Positions 26,295-34,036 of a DNA stretch of 55,789 bases are shown here, piece by piece. Made by a program: the position numbers and the translations under genes. The stretch spans positions 1-55,789 of the forward strand of contig JAILON010000138.1 of the NCBI GenBank assembly GCA_024690865.1. The letters are read 5' to 3'. This DNA is from Treponema sp. (lineage in GTDB: Bacteria; Spirochaetota; Spirochaetia; Treponematales; Treponemataceae). How positions within the stretch are numbered: the stretch's first letter is position 1; each line of letters opens with the position of its first letter. The notes beneath the pieces were generated by a model. It was not told the DNA's origin. It was given only the letters and a program-made list of their open reading frames with translations, and searched no databases.

Positions 26295-26882
26295 TTATTT
26301 TGTGCCGAGTTTTTCGAGAGCTTCTTTTGCATCGGAATTCCCTTGGTCGACGGCCTTTCGGTAGTACTCGGCAGCCTTCGTGAGGTCTTTCTCTACGCCA
26401 CAACCGTACTCATAACACAATCCGAGACTGTACTGAGCAGCGGCATACCCTTGGTCGGCGGCTTTCTGGTAGTACTCGACGGCTTTTGTGTAATCCTGAG
26501 CCACGCCCTGGCCGTTGTTATAACAGAGTCCGAGGCAGTACTGTGCAGCGGCATCCCCTAGGTTAGCAGCCTTCTGGAGGTGCTCGACAGCCTTTGTGTA
26601 ATCCTGCTCAACATAAGCACCTAGGTAATAATCTAGTCCACGATTTCGTTCGCGTTCTCCGCGCGTTATTACAAGAACCGTGCAGAACGCTATTGCGAGG
26701 ACAAGACACACACCAACAATGCCTATTACGATTTTCTTTCCTTTCCCTTTCTTCTTTTGTGGCGTTGTTGCTGCCTGTGCGACGGGCGTATCTTTTTTGC
26801 TCCCATCAAGCGCTTTCCCGCACTGGGGACAGAAACGGTGTTCTCCTATGACTTCCGCTCCGCAAAACTTACAGTTCGACAT
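26295..26882 (-). CDS. Zinc-ribbon membrane protein with Sel1 repeats
   Basis: 195 aa. An N-terminal zinc ribbon (CKFCGAEV and CPQCGKAL) is followed by a membrane helix (about 50-72, IVIGIVGVCLVLAIAFCTVL) and three Sel1-like repeats (Y.LG.CY..G.GV..D..KA.EYY.KAA.QG). The repeats are nearly identical at DNA level with a 108-bp period, a sign of recent duplication. It probably acts as a membrane scaffold. First gene of the four-gene operon (Sel1, FGE-like, RipA-like, LRR). Confidence 0.82.
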   Translation of the reverse strand: MSNCKFCGAEVIGEHRFCPQCGKALDGSKKDTPVAQAATTPQKKKGKGKKIVIGIVGVCLVLAIAFCTVLVITRGERERNRGLDYYLGAYVEQDYTKAVEHLQKAANLGDAAAQYCLGLCYNNGQGVAQDYTKAVEYYQKAADQGYAAAQYSLGLCYEYGCGVEKDLTKAAEYYRKAVDQGNSDAKEALEKLGTK

Positions 26883-26974
26883 TGTTATCTCTTTCCTCCT
26901 TTTCGTAAATGAAACCGCTTTATATATAATCCCGCATCATATCAGGAATCTTTCTGACCCCTCCAAAGACATGC

Positions 26975-27484
26975 CTAAATTCGCATTATCAAAAAAGTAA
27001 AGTCATCTTCTCTTCTTGAGTATCTGAGCACTACCCCCCAGCCGTCTTTATCGTCCTCGCTGTAATAATGCTTATAGAGCGTAATATAATACAAGCCGTT
27101 GTTTATCAAATTCGTCTCATGCGACCTAACATATCTCATGGCATCCCTAAGGGCTTTTTTGTCATACTCGTTAAGCTCGTCCGGATCAAGAAAGCCGTGT
27201 CCCGACAAAGAGAGTTGCAAAGAGGATTGGACCACCAATGTATTCCAGTCATAATCATCAACGGCACCATCACTGCCTCCACATTCAATCTTTGCGTAAC
27301 CAAATGTCTCTGATTTTGCGGACGAAGTGCTTGAAGACGAGGATTGTTCAACAGCTTCATTATAGCTTCTCGAAAAGCTTTCCGCAAATGCCTCTTTTTG
27401 TTGCTCAAACTCATCAGGGTTCAAACTCGCCCAAATAAGAAAAATAAAGAAACAAATTGAAATAATCCACCCGAGAGCTTTCAC
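26975..27484 (-). CDS. Small membrane-anchored protein of unknown function
   Basis: 169 aa from a GTG at 27484, chosen because AGGAGG sits 6 nt upstream; an ATG at 27508 lies before that site and is less likely. One N-terminal membrane helix (ALGWIISICFFIFLIWASL) is followed by a charged helix, a Ser-rich stretch (SSSSSTSSAKSE), and a mixed alpha/beta domain (DYDWNTLVVQSSLQLSLSGH...WGVVLRYSRREDDF). No family recognised. It diverges from the XRE regulator across a region with three operator-like palindromes. Confidence 0.6.
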   Translation of the reverse strand: MKALGWIISICFFIFLIWASLNPDEFEQQKEAFAESFSRSYNEAVEQSSSSSTSSAKSETFGYAKIECGGSDGAVDDYDWNTLVVQSSLQLSLSGHGFLDPDELNEYDKKALRDAMRYVRSHETNLINNGLYYITLYKHYYSEDDKDGWGVVLRYSRREDDFTFLIMRI

Positions 27485-27541
27485 TTTTTTCCTCCTGCCT
27501 CTTTCCACTTTCTACTAACGAGCATTTTAGCAACTTTTTGA

Positions 27542-27605
27542 TTGCCAACAGCAATTATAACATTGCTAACAGGTAATCGTCAAGTGTTGCTCATAGCAAT
27601 ATTAT
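27542..27605 (+). promoter_or_regulatory. Three-site operator and promoter of the XRE regulator
   Basis: Three 13-bp dyads of the form TTGC-N5-GCAA: TTGCCAACAGCAA (27542-27554), TTGCTAACAGGTA (27563-27575, imperfect) and TTGCTCATAGCAA (27587-27599), with centres 21 and 24 bp apart. A -10 TATTAT (27600-27605) follows, 6 nt from the XRE ATG. Binding by the XRE protein would control itself and the divergent membrane gene. Confidence 0.65.
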
Positions 27606-27611
27606 GGAAAA

Positions 27612-27926
27612 ATGAGTGAGATAGCGGAAATTTTAGGTAAAAACATACGAAATTTACGCAAACAGGCCGGCTGGACGCAGGAAAAACTTGCGGAGAAAGC
27701 AGGTATTTCAGTTCCTTTTATGACTCAAATCGAATTAGCCCGTAAGGCCGCTTCTCTTGAGGTAATCGAATCAATTGCGAAGGCATTTGGTGTCTCTTAC
27801 GAGCGTTTATTCAAGATGACTGCATCTGAAAACAAAGACCTGTCTTATACATTGCGGTTGCTGGAAGAAGATTTGACAGCCTCAATTGTAAACACGATAC
27901 ACACAAAATTCGAGAGTTTTTTATAG
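27612..27926 (+). CDS. XRE-family helix-turn-helix regulator
   Basis: 104 aa. A Cro/C1-type HTH covers about residues 9-65 (NIRNLRKQAGWTQEKLAEKAGIS, then FMTQIELARKAASLEVIESIAKAFGV), with a short C-terminal helix that may dimerise. The gene is divergent from the small membrane protein and has three TTGC-N5-GCAA palindromes upstream, fitting autoregulation. The ATG is 6 nt past a -10, so the mRNA is predicted to be leaderless. Directly downstream lies the tail of a second XRE gene. Confidence 0.85.
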   Translation: MSEIAEILGKNIRNLRKQAGWTQEKLAEKAGISVPFMTQIELARKAASLEVIESIAKAFGVSYERLFKMTASENKDLSYTLRLLEEDLTASIVNTIHTKFESFL

Positions 27927-27927
27927 G

Positions 27928-28065
27928 TCGATTTCATTCGCGGAGGCACTGGGAATCCACCCCGCGGATTTGTTCCTCCGCGACAGCTCGCGGTCAAATG
28001 TCGACATCAAGAGCGAGCTCAAGTCCAGCATAAACAATATCATCGACAAAATCATCGTGAACTAA
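27928..28065 (+). pseudogene. C-terminal fragment of a second XRE regulator
   Basis: Starting just after the XRE stop, the frame reads SISFAEALGIHPADLFLRDS and continues to a TAA at 28063-28065. It matches the end of an HTH domain (compare ESIAKAFGVSYERLF in the intact gene) but has no start codon or N-terminus. Its GC content resembles the core genome rather than the island, suggesting that it is the old gene's remnant at the insertion joint. Confidence 0.65.
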
Positions 28066-28131
28066 CCCCGCAGATTGCGCCCGAACCGGAGGACCCCGCC
28101 CCGTCGCCACGGGACAGCAAGCGGGACAGGG

Positions 28132-28383
28132 CTATTTTACGAACCGCTCTATCCTGCAGCCATATGCCTTCGTTTTCTCGTCATAATTCACCTTGCTACT
28201 TGCGAGATTTCTTTTTTTTAATTGTTCTTTTTCAGAGTCTGCTAATGAAGAAATAGGAACACCTTTCTCTTTCGCATAGTTGCGCAACGCTTTCATATTG
28301 ACAAAATAGGGAAGCGTATTAACATCTATCGGAGAATAAGTCTGCTGCATATAAGAATTATAATTGTTCACCTGTCCATTCAT
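28132..28383 (-). CDS. Small protein of unknown function
   Basis: 83 aa from Met at 28383 (AGAGG upstream); Met at 28404 is an alternative. Sequence is mixed-charge and helical in its second half (NMKALRNYAKEKGVPISSLAD, then a Lys-rich end). No family recognised. An extended -10 (TGC-TATAAT, minus 28463-28455) supports expression. AT-rich like the rest of the island. Confidence 0.5.
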   Translation of the reverse strand: MNGQVNNYNSYMQQTYSPIDVNTLPYFVNMKALRNYAKEKGVPISSLADSEKEQLKKRNLASSKVNYDEKTKAYGCRIERFVK

Positions 28384-28454
28384 ACGTATACACCTCTTGG
28401 GCATGGAGTAAAATCATCTATGTAGACAGATATAAATCCAAAATCCATGTTTTC

Positions 28455-28463
28455 ATTATAGCA
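28455..28463 (-). promoter_or_regulatory. Extended -10 for the small unknown gene
   Basis: Minus strand TGC-TATAAT (28463-28455), about 70 nt before the start at 28383; no clear -35. Confidence 0.55.
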
Positions 28464-28504
28464 TATAAATTGCTTTTTTGCATTAAAAATTCAGTTTTTT
28501 CTAT

Positions 28505-28527
28505 AAAAAGGCGGCTTTGACACCGCC
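28505..28527 (-). terminator. Short intrinsic terminator, minus strand
   Basis: On the minus strand GGCGG (28527-28523), loop, CCGCC (28514-28510) and then TTTTT (28509-28505). No clear gene ends here; it may belong to transcription through the 23-bp array. Confidence 0.5.
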
Positions 28528-28614
28528 ATCACGGTAGCAGAATTCGAGGAGCTGCGCTAGCAGCCCCGCAAGCCATCCATCACCATCTTGCATGCCAGCC
28601 AGCAACTGCCCTGC

Positions 28615-28765
28615 TTCTTGTAGTCGCGACAGACCACTTCTTGCAGTATCGACGGAGCGCTTCTTGCAGTAGCGATGAACTGCTTCTTGCAGTATCAACG
28701 GAGCGCTCCTTGCAGCAGCAGCGGACCTCTTTTTACAGTAGCGATGAACTGCTTCTTACAGTATT
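28615..28765. repeat. 23-bp tandem repeat array
   Basis: Units start at 28615, 28638, 28661, 28684, 28707, 28730 and 28753, exactly 23 bp apart. The core is TTCTTGCAGTANCGAYGRA with a variable end; versions ending GGAGCGC and GAACTGC alternate. It is distinct in sequence from the 22-bp family but similar in style, and lies at the right end of the accessory island. Confidence 0.9.
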
Positions 28766-28848
28766 ACATTCTTAAAATTGTAAGTATGCGAGGGGTGCAA
28801 ATAGCCATTATGCGGGGACGTGTACAACTAATACATGGGTGCATAACC

Positions 28849-28876
28849 TAGCTAGATTGTGATGCTAATCTAGCTA
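28849..28876. repeat. Inverted repeat before the alpha/beta hydrolase
   Basis: TAGCTAGATT (28849-28858) and AATCTAGCTA (28867-28876) are perfect 10-bp arms, 8-nt loop. A third partial copy (CTAGTTAGATTGT) follows near 28892. It could be an operator or the end of a mobile element. Otherwise the 28.77-29.07 kb stretch shows no gene. Confidence 0.75.
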
Positions 28877-29073
28877 AACGGAATTCATACTCTAGTTAGA
28901 TTGTCAGCTTCTCCTAGCTGAAGTATCCGGGGAATGGCGGAATGTAACAGGAATCAGGGCGACACGGACAGGGCAACGCCCCCGCAGTGCCGAAAGTATG
29001 CACATACAAGCTCCGCCTATACTATAGCAACAGGAACAGGAAAAGGCAAGGGGCCGCGAAGCTCCAGAAGCTA

Positions 29074-29102
29074 TTGAAAAAGCCACTTCCCCGCTATATA
29101 CT
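29074..29102 (+). promoter_or_regulatory. Promoter of the alpha/beta hydrolase, leaderless type
   Basis: TTGAAA (29074-29079), 17-bp spacer, TATACT (29097-29102), 7 nt, ATG at 29110. This argues for the start at 29110 rather than an upstream in-frame Met. Confidence 0.8.
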
Positions 29103-29109
29103 TGACCGT

Positions 29110-30210
29110 ATGGACACAGGTAGCGGCATGTCAAAGGTAAAATCGAAAAAGAAAACGTTCCTCATCATTCTTTTGAGCGCAATCGTTATACTGCTTGCCG
29201 GGTGGTGGGCGTTCTGCGTGAAAATGTATGAAGACAATATCAACATACGCACGGAGAGTTACAAGCCCCGGATGCTGAGGGTAGAAGATTTCGACGGGCT
29301 TACCTGTACGGAATACTCCTTCCCCTCCGACAAGGGGCAGATGCTTGCCGGATACCTGTACAGCGTCGGTACCGGCCAGCGGGGAACAGTTGTCATCGCG
29401 CACGGGTTTGGCGGCGGCGGCCACAATTCCTATATGTCGTGCGCGTACTATTTTGCGAGGAACGGGTATTACGTCTTTGCGTACGATGCCACGGGGAACG
29501 ACAAGAGCGAGGGGCGCAGCGTGGGCGGCACTCCTCAGGGCGTGGTTGACCTTGCGCATGCCATTTCCTTTGTTGAAGAAACTGATGCGGTCCCGGACCT
29601 TCCTGTCGTCCTTTTCGGCCACAGCTGGGGCGGCTACAGCGTCTGCGGAGTCCTGTCATACCATCCAGAGGTAAAGGCCGTCATCGAGTGCTCCGGATTC
29701 AACAGGGCATCAGACATGTTCGAATCGGAAGGAAAGTCGCGGGTCGGCGGCGTGATCCACGCGTTGATTCCGTTTGTCAGGATACATGAGCGCATCAAAT
29801 ACGACAGCTATGCCACGAACACCGCGATGGACGGCTTTGATTCTACCGATGCGGCGGTGATGGCCGTCCATAGTTCGGACGACAGCATAATTGGAATCGA
29901 ATACGGACTTGATAAGTACTATGCGAAATACAAGGACGATGCCCGCTTCACGTTCATCAGGTATGAGGACAGGGGGCACAACGGAATATTCTGCGACCCC
30001 GCGAATACGTATGCGAAGGAATTCAATGCCGGGTTTGACAAGTGGCTGGGAACGCTTGATTATGACTACAAGGCCAAAGAGAACAAAGAACGCTTTGTTA
30101 AGGACAAGGACGAATACATAACCGCGCATCTTGACCATGCGCGATGGAGTTTCCGGCTGGACGAGGATTTGTTCGCCAGGTTTTTGGACTTCTACGACAG
30201 GGCCTTATGA
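29110..30210 (+). CDS. Membrane-anchored alpha/beta hydrolase
   Basis: 366 aa. An N-terminal membrane helix (FLIILLSAIVILLAGWW) holds an alpha/beta-hydrolase domain facing outward. Motifs are GTVVIAHGFGGGGHN (oxyanion loop), the nucleophile elbow FGHSWGGYS (Ser), the acid region VMAVHSSDDSIIG and the His in EDRGHNGIF. It is likely an esterase or peptidase on an exported substrate; the last 50 residues are charged and helical. The start follows from the promoter position. Confidence 0.82.
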   Translation: MDTGSGMSKVKSKKKTFLIILLSAIVILLAGWWAFCVKMYEDNINIRTESYKPRMLRVEDFDGLTCTEYSFPSDKGQMLAGYLYSVGTGQRGTVVIAHGFGGGGHNSYMSCAYYFARNGYYVFAYDATGNDKSEGRSVGGTPQGVVDLAHAISFVEETDAVPDLPVVLFGHSWGGYSVCGVLSYHPEVKAVIECSGFNRASDMFESEGKSRVGGVIHALIPFVRIHERIKYDSYATNTAMDGFDSTDAAVMAVHSSDDSIIGIEYGLDKYYAKYKDDARFTFIRYEDRGHNGIFCDPANTYAKEFNAGFDKWLGTLDYDYKAKENKERFVKDKDEYITAHLDHARWSFRLDEDLFARFLDFYDRAL

Positions 30211-30235
30211 ATTCCAGAAGCCTGCCGTCCTGTCC

Positions 30236-30264
30236 TTGCCCATGCGGTTTCTTTCCATTATAAT
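30236..30264 (+). promoter_or_regulatory. Promoter of the FemAB-like/glycosyltransferase gene
   Basis: TTGCCC (30236-30241), 17-bp spacer, perfect TATAAT (30259-30264); ATG at 30274 is 9 nt past the -10, leaving at most about 3 nt of leader. Confidence 0.8.
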
Positions 30265-30273
30265 GGATGCCCT

Positions 30274-32352
30274 ATGGTTCGCATTGCGGTGGAGGCTGCC
30301 GGGCCGGGGGAAGACGCGCGGGTAACGCCCGACGTGGTCCAGAACCGGTTCGGCACCGTTTACGGAAAATACACGCTCCTTGAGCTGGAGGATGGAGGCC
30401 GGAGCCTCTTCGTTCCCCTCCACATCGAGGGCAGGGAGGCCAGGCTGGGCCTCTTCCTGTCGCCCGCCTCCACCGCAGGGCTGGAGGAGCTCTGCGCCTT
30501 CGTCTTCGCCCGTTTCCCCGTAACACGCATACGCTGGGACTGCTCCCTTTCCCCCCTGGGCCACCGCTACGTCCGCCGGAACCATCCCGCCAACCACTGG
30601 AAGGTCCTGCTTCCCCAGACAGCGGACGAACTCTGGTCCCGCATGTCCCGCAAGTCCCGCTACAACAGGCGGCGGGAGGAAAAGCTTTTGCTTGACCACC
30701 TTGCCGGAGTTGCCGATGGGGCGGACACGCCAAGTGACGCAAGCATGTCCGCAAATGAGACAGCCCCCGGCGACGGGACCAGATTGGGCGGAGGCGGCCC
30801 CGCCACCGCCGACGGCACGGTACAAGCCATGCCCGACACCGGATCCGCCCCGCGAGAGCACGTCATGCCCGCCACCGCCGCCAGCGCGGTACAAGCCACG
30901 CCCGCCACCGAGTCCCGCCCGAAAGAGCTGGTCATGACCGAATACGACGGAGCACAGAACATCCCGCCCGACGTCGTGGAAATCTTCTTTTCGTTCAAGC
31001 GGAAGCTGATGGGCCGGGAATACGGCCTGAGCCCGGCAGGCTACCTCACGTACTACCAGGTCACGAACGCCTATACCTGGACCTATGGGGAGCGGACCGT
31101 CGCCATCGTGTTCAGCTGCGAGCAGGGACAGGACGTCTTCCTTGAGAACCTGACCTACGACCCGGAGCTGGAGGAATTCTCGCCGGGCTTCCACCTCTAC
31201 GCCCTCGTGCTGGAACGCCTCATACAGAAGGGCAAGGCCGCCATCTTTTTGGGCGGAGGCCAGCAGCCCTACAAGAGCCGCTTCGGGGGAACTGAGGATG
31301 CCTGCTGGAACGTGGAGGCCTACCGCTCTCCGCTCGCCGCCCTCCCGTCCTATGCCGCCAAGCTGGCCGCCCGCATCCCCGGCCTGAACAAGCTCGCCAG
31401 ACTGTCCGGCGGTGGCCGTTGCCGCAAAGAATGTGCCCCCCAAAAAAGCGGCCCCATCGGAAACGCCCCCAAAGAAAGATGCCCCCGCTTCATCAAGCGG
31501 GGCTGCCGCTTCGTCTGCGTCCGGAGCAAGTGGACCGCCCAGAAGCTCTTCTTCTCGCTCGTGCCCGTCGGCCACGCCCTCAACAGGGATGCCCGCCCCT
31601 TTTCCATCACGCTGTCGCTGACCAGCTTCCCGCCCCGGCTGGCCACCCTGCACCTGTGCATCAAGTCCCTCATGCGGCAGACGATGAAGCCGGACCGGAT
31701 CGTCCTCTACCTGGGGGCGGACTGCGAGGGCATCCCCCTCCCAAAGAAGCTGCTCGCCCTGCAGAAGAAGGGGCTTGCGATACGGTACGTGGGCGGCGAC
31801 CTGCGCCCCCACAAGAAGTACATCTACGCAATGAAGGACTTCCCCGACGACTTCATCGTCACCGCGGACGACGACCTGATGTTCTGCCGCGACATGCTGG
31901 CAAGCCTGTGGAAGGCGCATGAAAAGCACCCCGAAGCCCTCGTGGCAAACCGCGTCCACCTGATGAAGGCCGACGGAGGCCGCATACTGCCCTACCGCAA
32001 CTGGCTGCACGAAACCGGGACCGTGCGCGAGCCGACCCACGCCCTCCTTTCCACGAACGGGGCGGGAAGCCTCTTCCCCCCGCACTGCCTCGCCCCCGAA
32101 GCCCTGGACGAGAACCTGGCCGCCCGCCTCTGCCTCAATGCCGACGACATCTGGCTCAAGTTCATGCTGATACGCGGCGGAACCAAGGTCCTGTGGGCGG
32201 GAAAGCGGACGGGCATGCCCGACGAAATACGGATACGGACGGAAAAGAAAAAGGCCCTGATGGACGGCAACCTGACGGAAGGCGGCAACGACGGCTACAT
32301 CGCCGCGCTGGAAAAGCACTTCAAGATGAAGCTCGCGGACTACTGCGGGTAA
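30274..32352 (+). CDS. FemAB-like acyltransferase fused to a glycosyltransferase
   Basis: 692 aa. Residues about 30-350 resemble GNAT/FemAB-type transferases (WSRMSRKSRYNRRREEK; LTYYQVTNAYTWTYGERTVAI; FLGGGQQPYKSRFGG). About residues 146-222 are an inserted Ala/Pro/Gly-rich stretch that splits this domain. The C-terminal part (about 430-690) is a GT-A-like glycosyltransferase with SITLSLTSFPPRL and a DDD motif (TADDDLMF, about 532-534). One enzyme may thus attach both an amino-acid or acyl group and a sugar to the same envelope glycan. No gene follows in the same transcript. Confidence 0.7.
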   Translation: MVRIAVEAAGPGEDARVTPDVVQNRFGTVYGKYTLLELEDGGRSLFVPLHIEGREARLGLFLSPASTAGLEELCAFVFARFPVTRIRWDCSLSPLGHRYVRRNHPANHWKVLLPQTADELWSRMSRKSRYNRRREEKLLLDHLAGVADGADTPSDASMSANETAPGDGTRLGGGGPATADGTVQAMPDTGSAPREHVMPATAASAVQATPATESRPKELVMTEYDGAQNIPPDVVEIFFSFKRKLMGREYGLSPAGYLTYYQVTNAYTWTYGERTVAIVFSCEQGQDVFLENLTYDPELEEFSPGFHLYALVLERLIQKGKAAIFLGGGQQPYKSRFGGTEDACWNVEAYRSPLAALPSYAAKLAARIPGLNKLARLSGGGRCRKECAPQKSGPIGNAPKERCPRFIKRGCRFVCVRSKWTAQKLFFSLVPVGHALNRDARPFSITLSLTSFPPRLATLHLCIKSLMRQTMKPDRIVLYLGADCEGIPLPKKLLALQKKGLAIRYVGGDLRPHKKYIYAMKDFPDDFIVTADDDLMFCRDMLASLWKAHEKHPEALVANRVHLMKADGGRILPYRNWLHETGTVREPTHALLSTNGAGSLFPPHCLAPEALDENLAARLCLNADDIWLKFMLIRGGTKVLWAGKRTGMPDEIRIRTEKKKALMDGNLTEGGNDGYIAALEKHFKMKLADYCG

Positions 32353-32406
32353 CCCCTGCCAGCCGGACACAGCCGAACCAACAGCCCACAGTACAGATTG
32401 TGCAGA

Positions 32407-33717
32407 TTACAGTGCAGCTTGTGCCCCCACGCAGAATGCGGCGTACAGGGGGACGGACTTGAGTCCGTTCTCGAATCCGAAGTTTTTTGCAGAAATGCGG
32501 ATGCTGTACGCGGGTTTGTATGCATCCGCGTAAACCGAAAGGCTCTTGGACTGGGTGTGCGCGGCGGACTTCACCTCTATGGGAATTATGTCCTTTCCGA
32601 TTCTCGCAATGAAGTCCACCTCCGCCTGGTTTCCGCTCGTCCAGTAATACAGATCCAGACCGCATGCGGTCAGCTGGGAGCATACGTAGTTCTCCGCAAG
32701 GCCGCCCTTGAAGTCATGGAGCAGGGGATTGTCGTAGAGGATATCGTCAATCAGCAAATCCTGCATACGGCAGCAGAGCCCCGGGTCGCTCATATAGAAC
32801 TTGAAGTCCGTAGCAGAGCTGTTGGCCTGGAGCGGGAGCTTCACGTGCTCCAGGCGGAACACCCGCCTTGCTATGCCCGCAAGGCATACCCACTCCATCG
32901 CATCCTCGAATTCCGCAGCCCGTCCACCGGATTTTATATATTTGTACTGGAACTTCCTGTTCTCCTTGGAAAGCTGGGTGCTTATGTTCCGGTAGACCTG
33001 CTTCGTCTTTGCAATTTCGCTCTTCTTGTTGTATTTGCCCATGTCGTTCTGGTAGGACTCAAGTATTTCCGATTGGAAAATAGAGGCGAGCTGGGCGTTT
33101 CCAGTCTTCACGTACTCCGATACGACCGCAGGCATGCCGCCGATAAACAGGTACTCCCGGTATAAGCCGAGGGCCTTCTCGTGCAGGGCCTCTTCCAGCG
33201 GGACAGCCGCCGCGTAACACCCCCGAATCCTTTCGAGCAGGAAATCCTCTTCCTTGGCAAGGAGGTACTCCTCGAAGTCCATGGGGTACATGTCCATGAA
33301 CTGAACTTTCCCGACCGGGAAGCTGCTCTCCCCCCTGTTCACTGAAACCCCGAGCAGGGATCCAAGCGCTATGATATGGTACTCGTTCGCTTCCTCACAG
33401 AAATACTTCAGCGACGTGAGGGCTTCCGGGCAGGCCTGAACCTCGTCAAAGATGATCAGGGTTTCGCCCGGCAGAATCTGCTGCCGCTTCAGGCTGGAAA
33501 GCTTTGCGACGATGGACACGGGCGAAAGCTCGCCAAACAGGGAAGCGAGGCTCTTTTCCTTTTCGAAGTTGCAGTAGAGGGCATTCCTGTAGGCAATTCC
33601 CGCGAAGTAGGAAACGATGTAGGTCTTGCCAGTCTGCCTGGCCCCCTGCAGGATGAGGGGCTTGCGTTCCGGGGAGTCCTTCCATTCCAGGAGCTTCGAC
33701 ACGATTTTCCGCTTCAT
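32407..33717 (-). CDS. AAA ATPase with DUF4143 nuclease-like C-terminus
   Basis: 436 aa. The N-terminal AAA_14 ATPase has the Walker A ILQGARQTGKTYIV and Walker B LIIFDEVQACPEAL. The C-terminal DUF4143 part carries a PD-(D/E)XK-like core (ELYYWTSGNQAEVDFI-type stretch ending IPIEVKSA). These proteins are widespread in gut anaerobes and often present in many copies; function unknown. The start at 33717 follows from a promoter whose -10 overlaps the upstream Met. A copy of its 3' end is found at 33810-33857. Confidence 0.85.
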   Translation of the reverse strand: MKRKIVSKLLEWKDSPERKPLILQGARQTGKTYIVSYFAGIAYRNALYCNFEKEKSLASLFGELSPVSIVAKLSSLKRQQILPGETLIIFDEVQACPEALTSLKYFCEEANEYHIIALGSLLGVSVNRGESSFPVGKVQFMDMYPMDFEEYLLAKEEDFLLERIRGCYAAAVPLEEALHEKALGLYREYLFIGGMPAVVSEYVKTGNAQLASIFQSEILESYQNDMGKYNKKSEIAKTKQVYRNISTQLSKENRKFQYKYIKSGGRAAEFEDAMEWVCLAGIARRVFRLEHVKLPLQANSSATDFKFYMSDPGLCCRMQDLLIDDILYDNPLLHDFKGGLAENYVCSQLTACGLDLYYWTSGNQAEVDFIARIGKDIIPIEVKSAAHTQSKSLSVYADAYKPAYSIRISAKNFGFENGLKSVPLYAAFCVGAQAAL

Positions 33718-33724
33718 GCTTTCC

Positions 33725-33752
33725 ATTATATATGGAAAAATGTAAATTTCAA
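33725..33752 (-). promoter_or_regulatory. DUF4143 gene promoter, leaderless type
   Basis: Minus strand TTGAAA (33752-33747), 16-bp spacer, TATAAT (33730-33725), 7 nt, ATG at 33717. Confidence 0.8.
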
Positions 33753-33809
33753 GCAAATGAATACACTTTTTAATACATCAAAATCTACGAAAACCACATT
33801 TTCCGGCAC

Positions 33810-33857
33810 GACTTGTACTGCAGAACTACGCAGAAGGCGGCGTACAGGGGGACGCCG
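33810..33857 (-). pseudogene. 3'-end fragment of a second DUF4143 gene
   Basis: Minus-strand reading gives GVPLYAAFCV, matching SVPLYAAFCV at the end of the adjacent intact gene. At DNA level ACGCAGAA and GGCGTACAGGGGGACG are shared with 32434-32457 with about one difference. It looks like the tail left by a second copy or by a recombination event. A C-rich stretch of short direct repeats follows (33858-34000). Confidence 0.65.
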
Positions 33858-34000
33858 CCCCACGTTCGCCCCATCCCCTCGCTCCTCCCGACCCACGTTC
33901 GCCCCGTCTGTCCCCACTCCGCCCGTCCCAGCGGCCCTCGCCCCAGCGGCCTGCCCTCGCTCCTCCCGCCCTGCCTCCCCCTCTCCAGCGGCCTGCCCTC
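33858..34000. repeat. C-rich stretch of short imperfect repeats
   Basis: CTCGCTCCTCCCG, CCACGTTCGCCCC and CAGCGGCCTGCCCTCG each occur twice. No gene is visible. It resembles the C-rich stretch at 271-629. Confidence 0.6.
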
Positions 34001-34001
34001 G

Positions 34002-34030
34002 TTGACTCTGCCCGTGGAATGTGGCAAAAT
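34002..34030 (+). promoter_or_regulatory. Promoter of the beta-propeller gene, leaderless type
   Basis: TTGACT (34002-34007), 17-bp spacer, CAAAAT (34025-34030), 6 nt, ATG at 34037. It excludes the upstream in-frame Met at 34019. Confidence 0.7.
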
Positions 34031-34036
34031 CGCACT

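Noticed and set aside
28501..28698. 65-codon minus-strand frame over the 23-bp array
   Set aside because: It is largely repeat-derived and runs through a hairpin terminator; no ribosome site.
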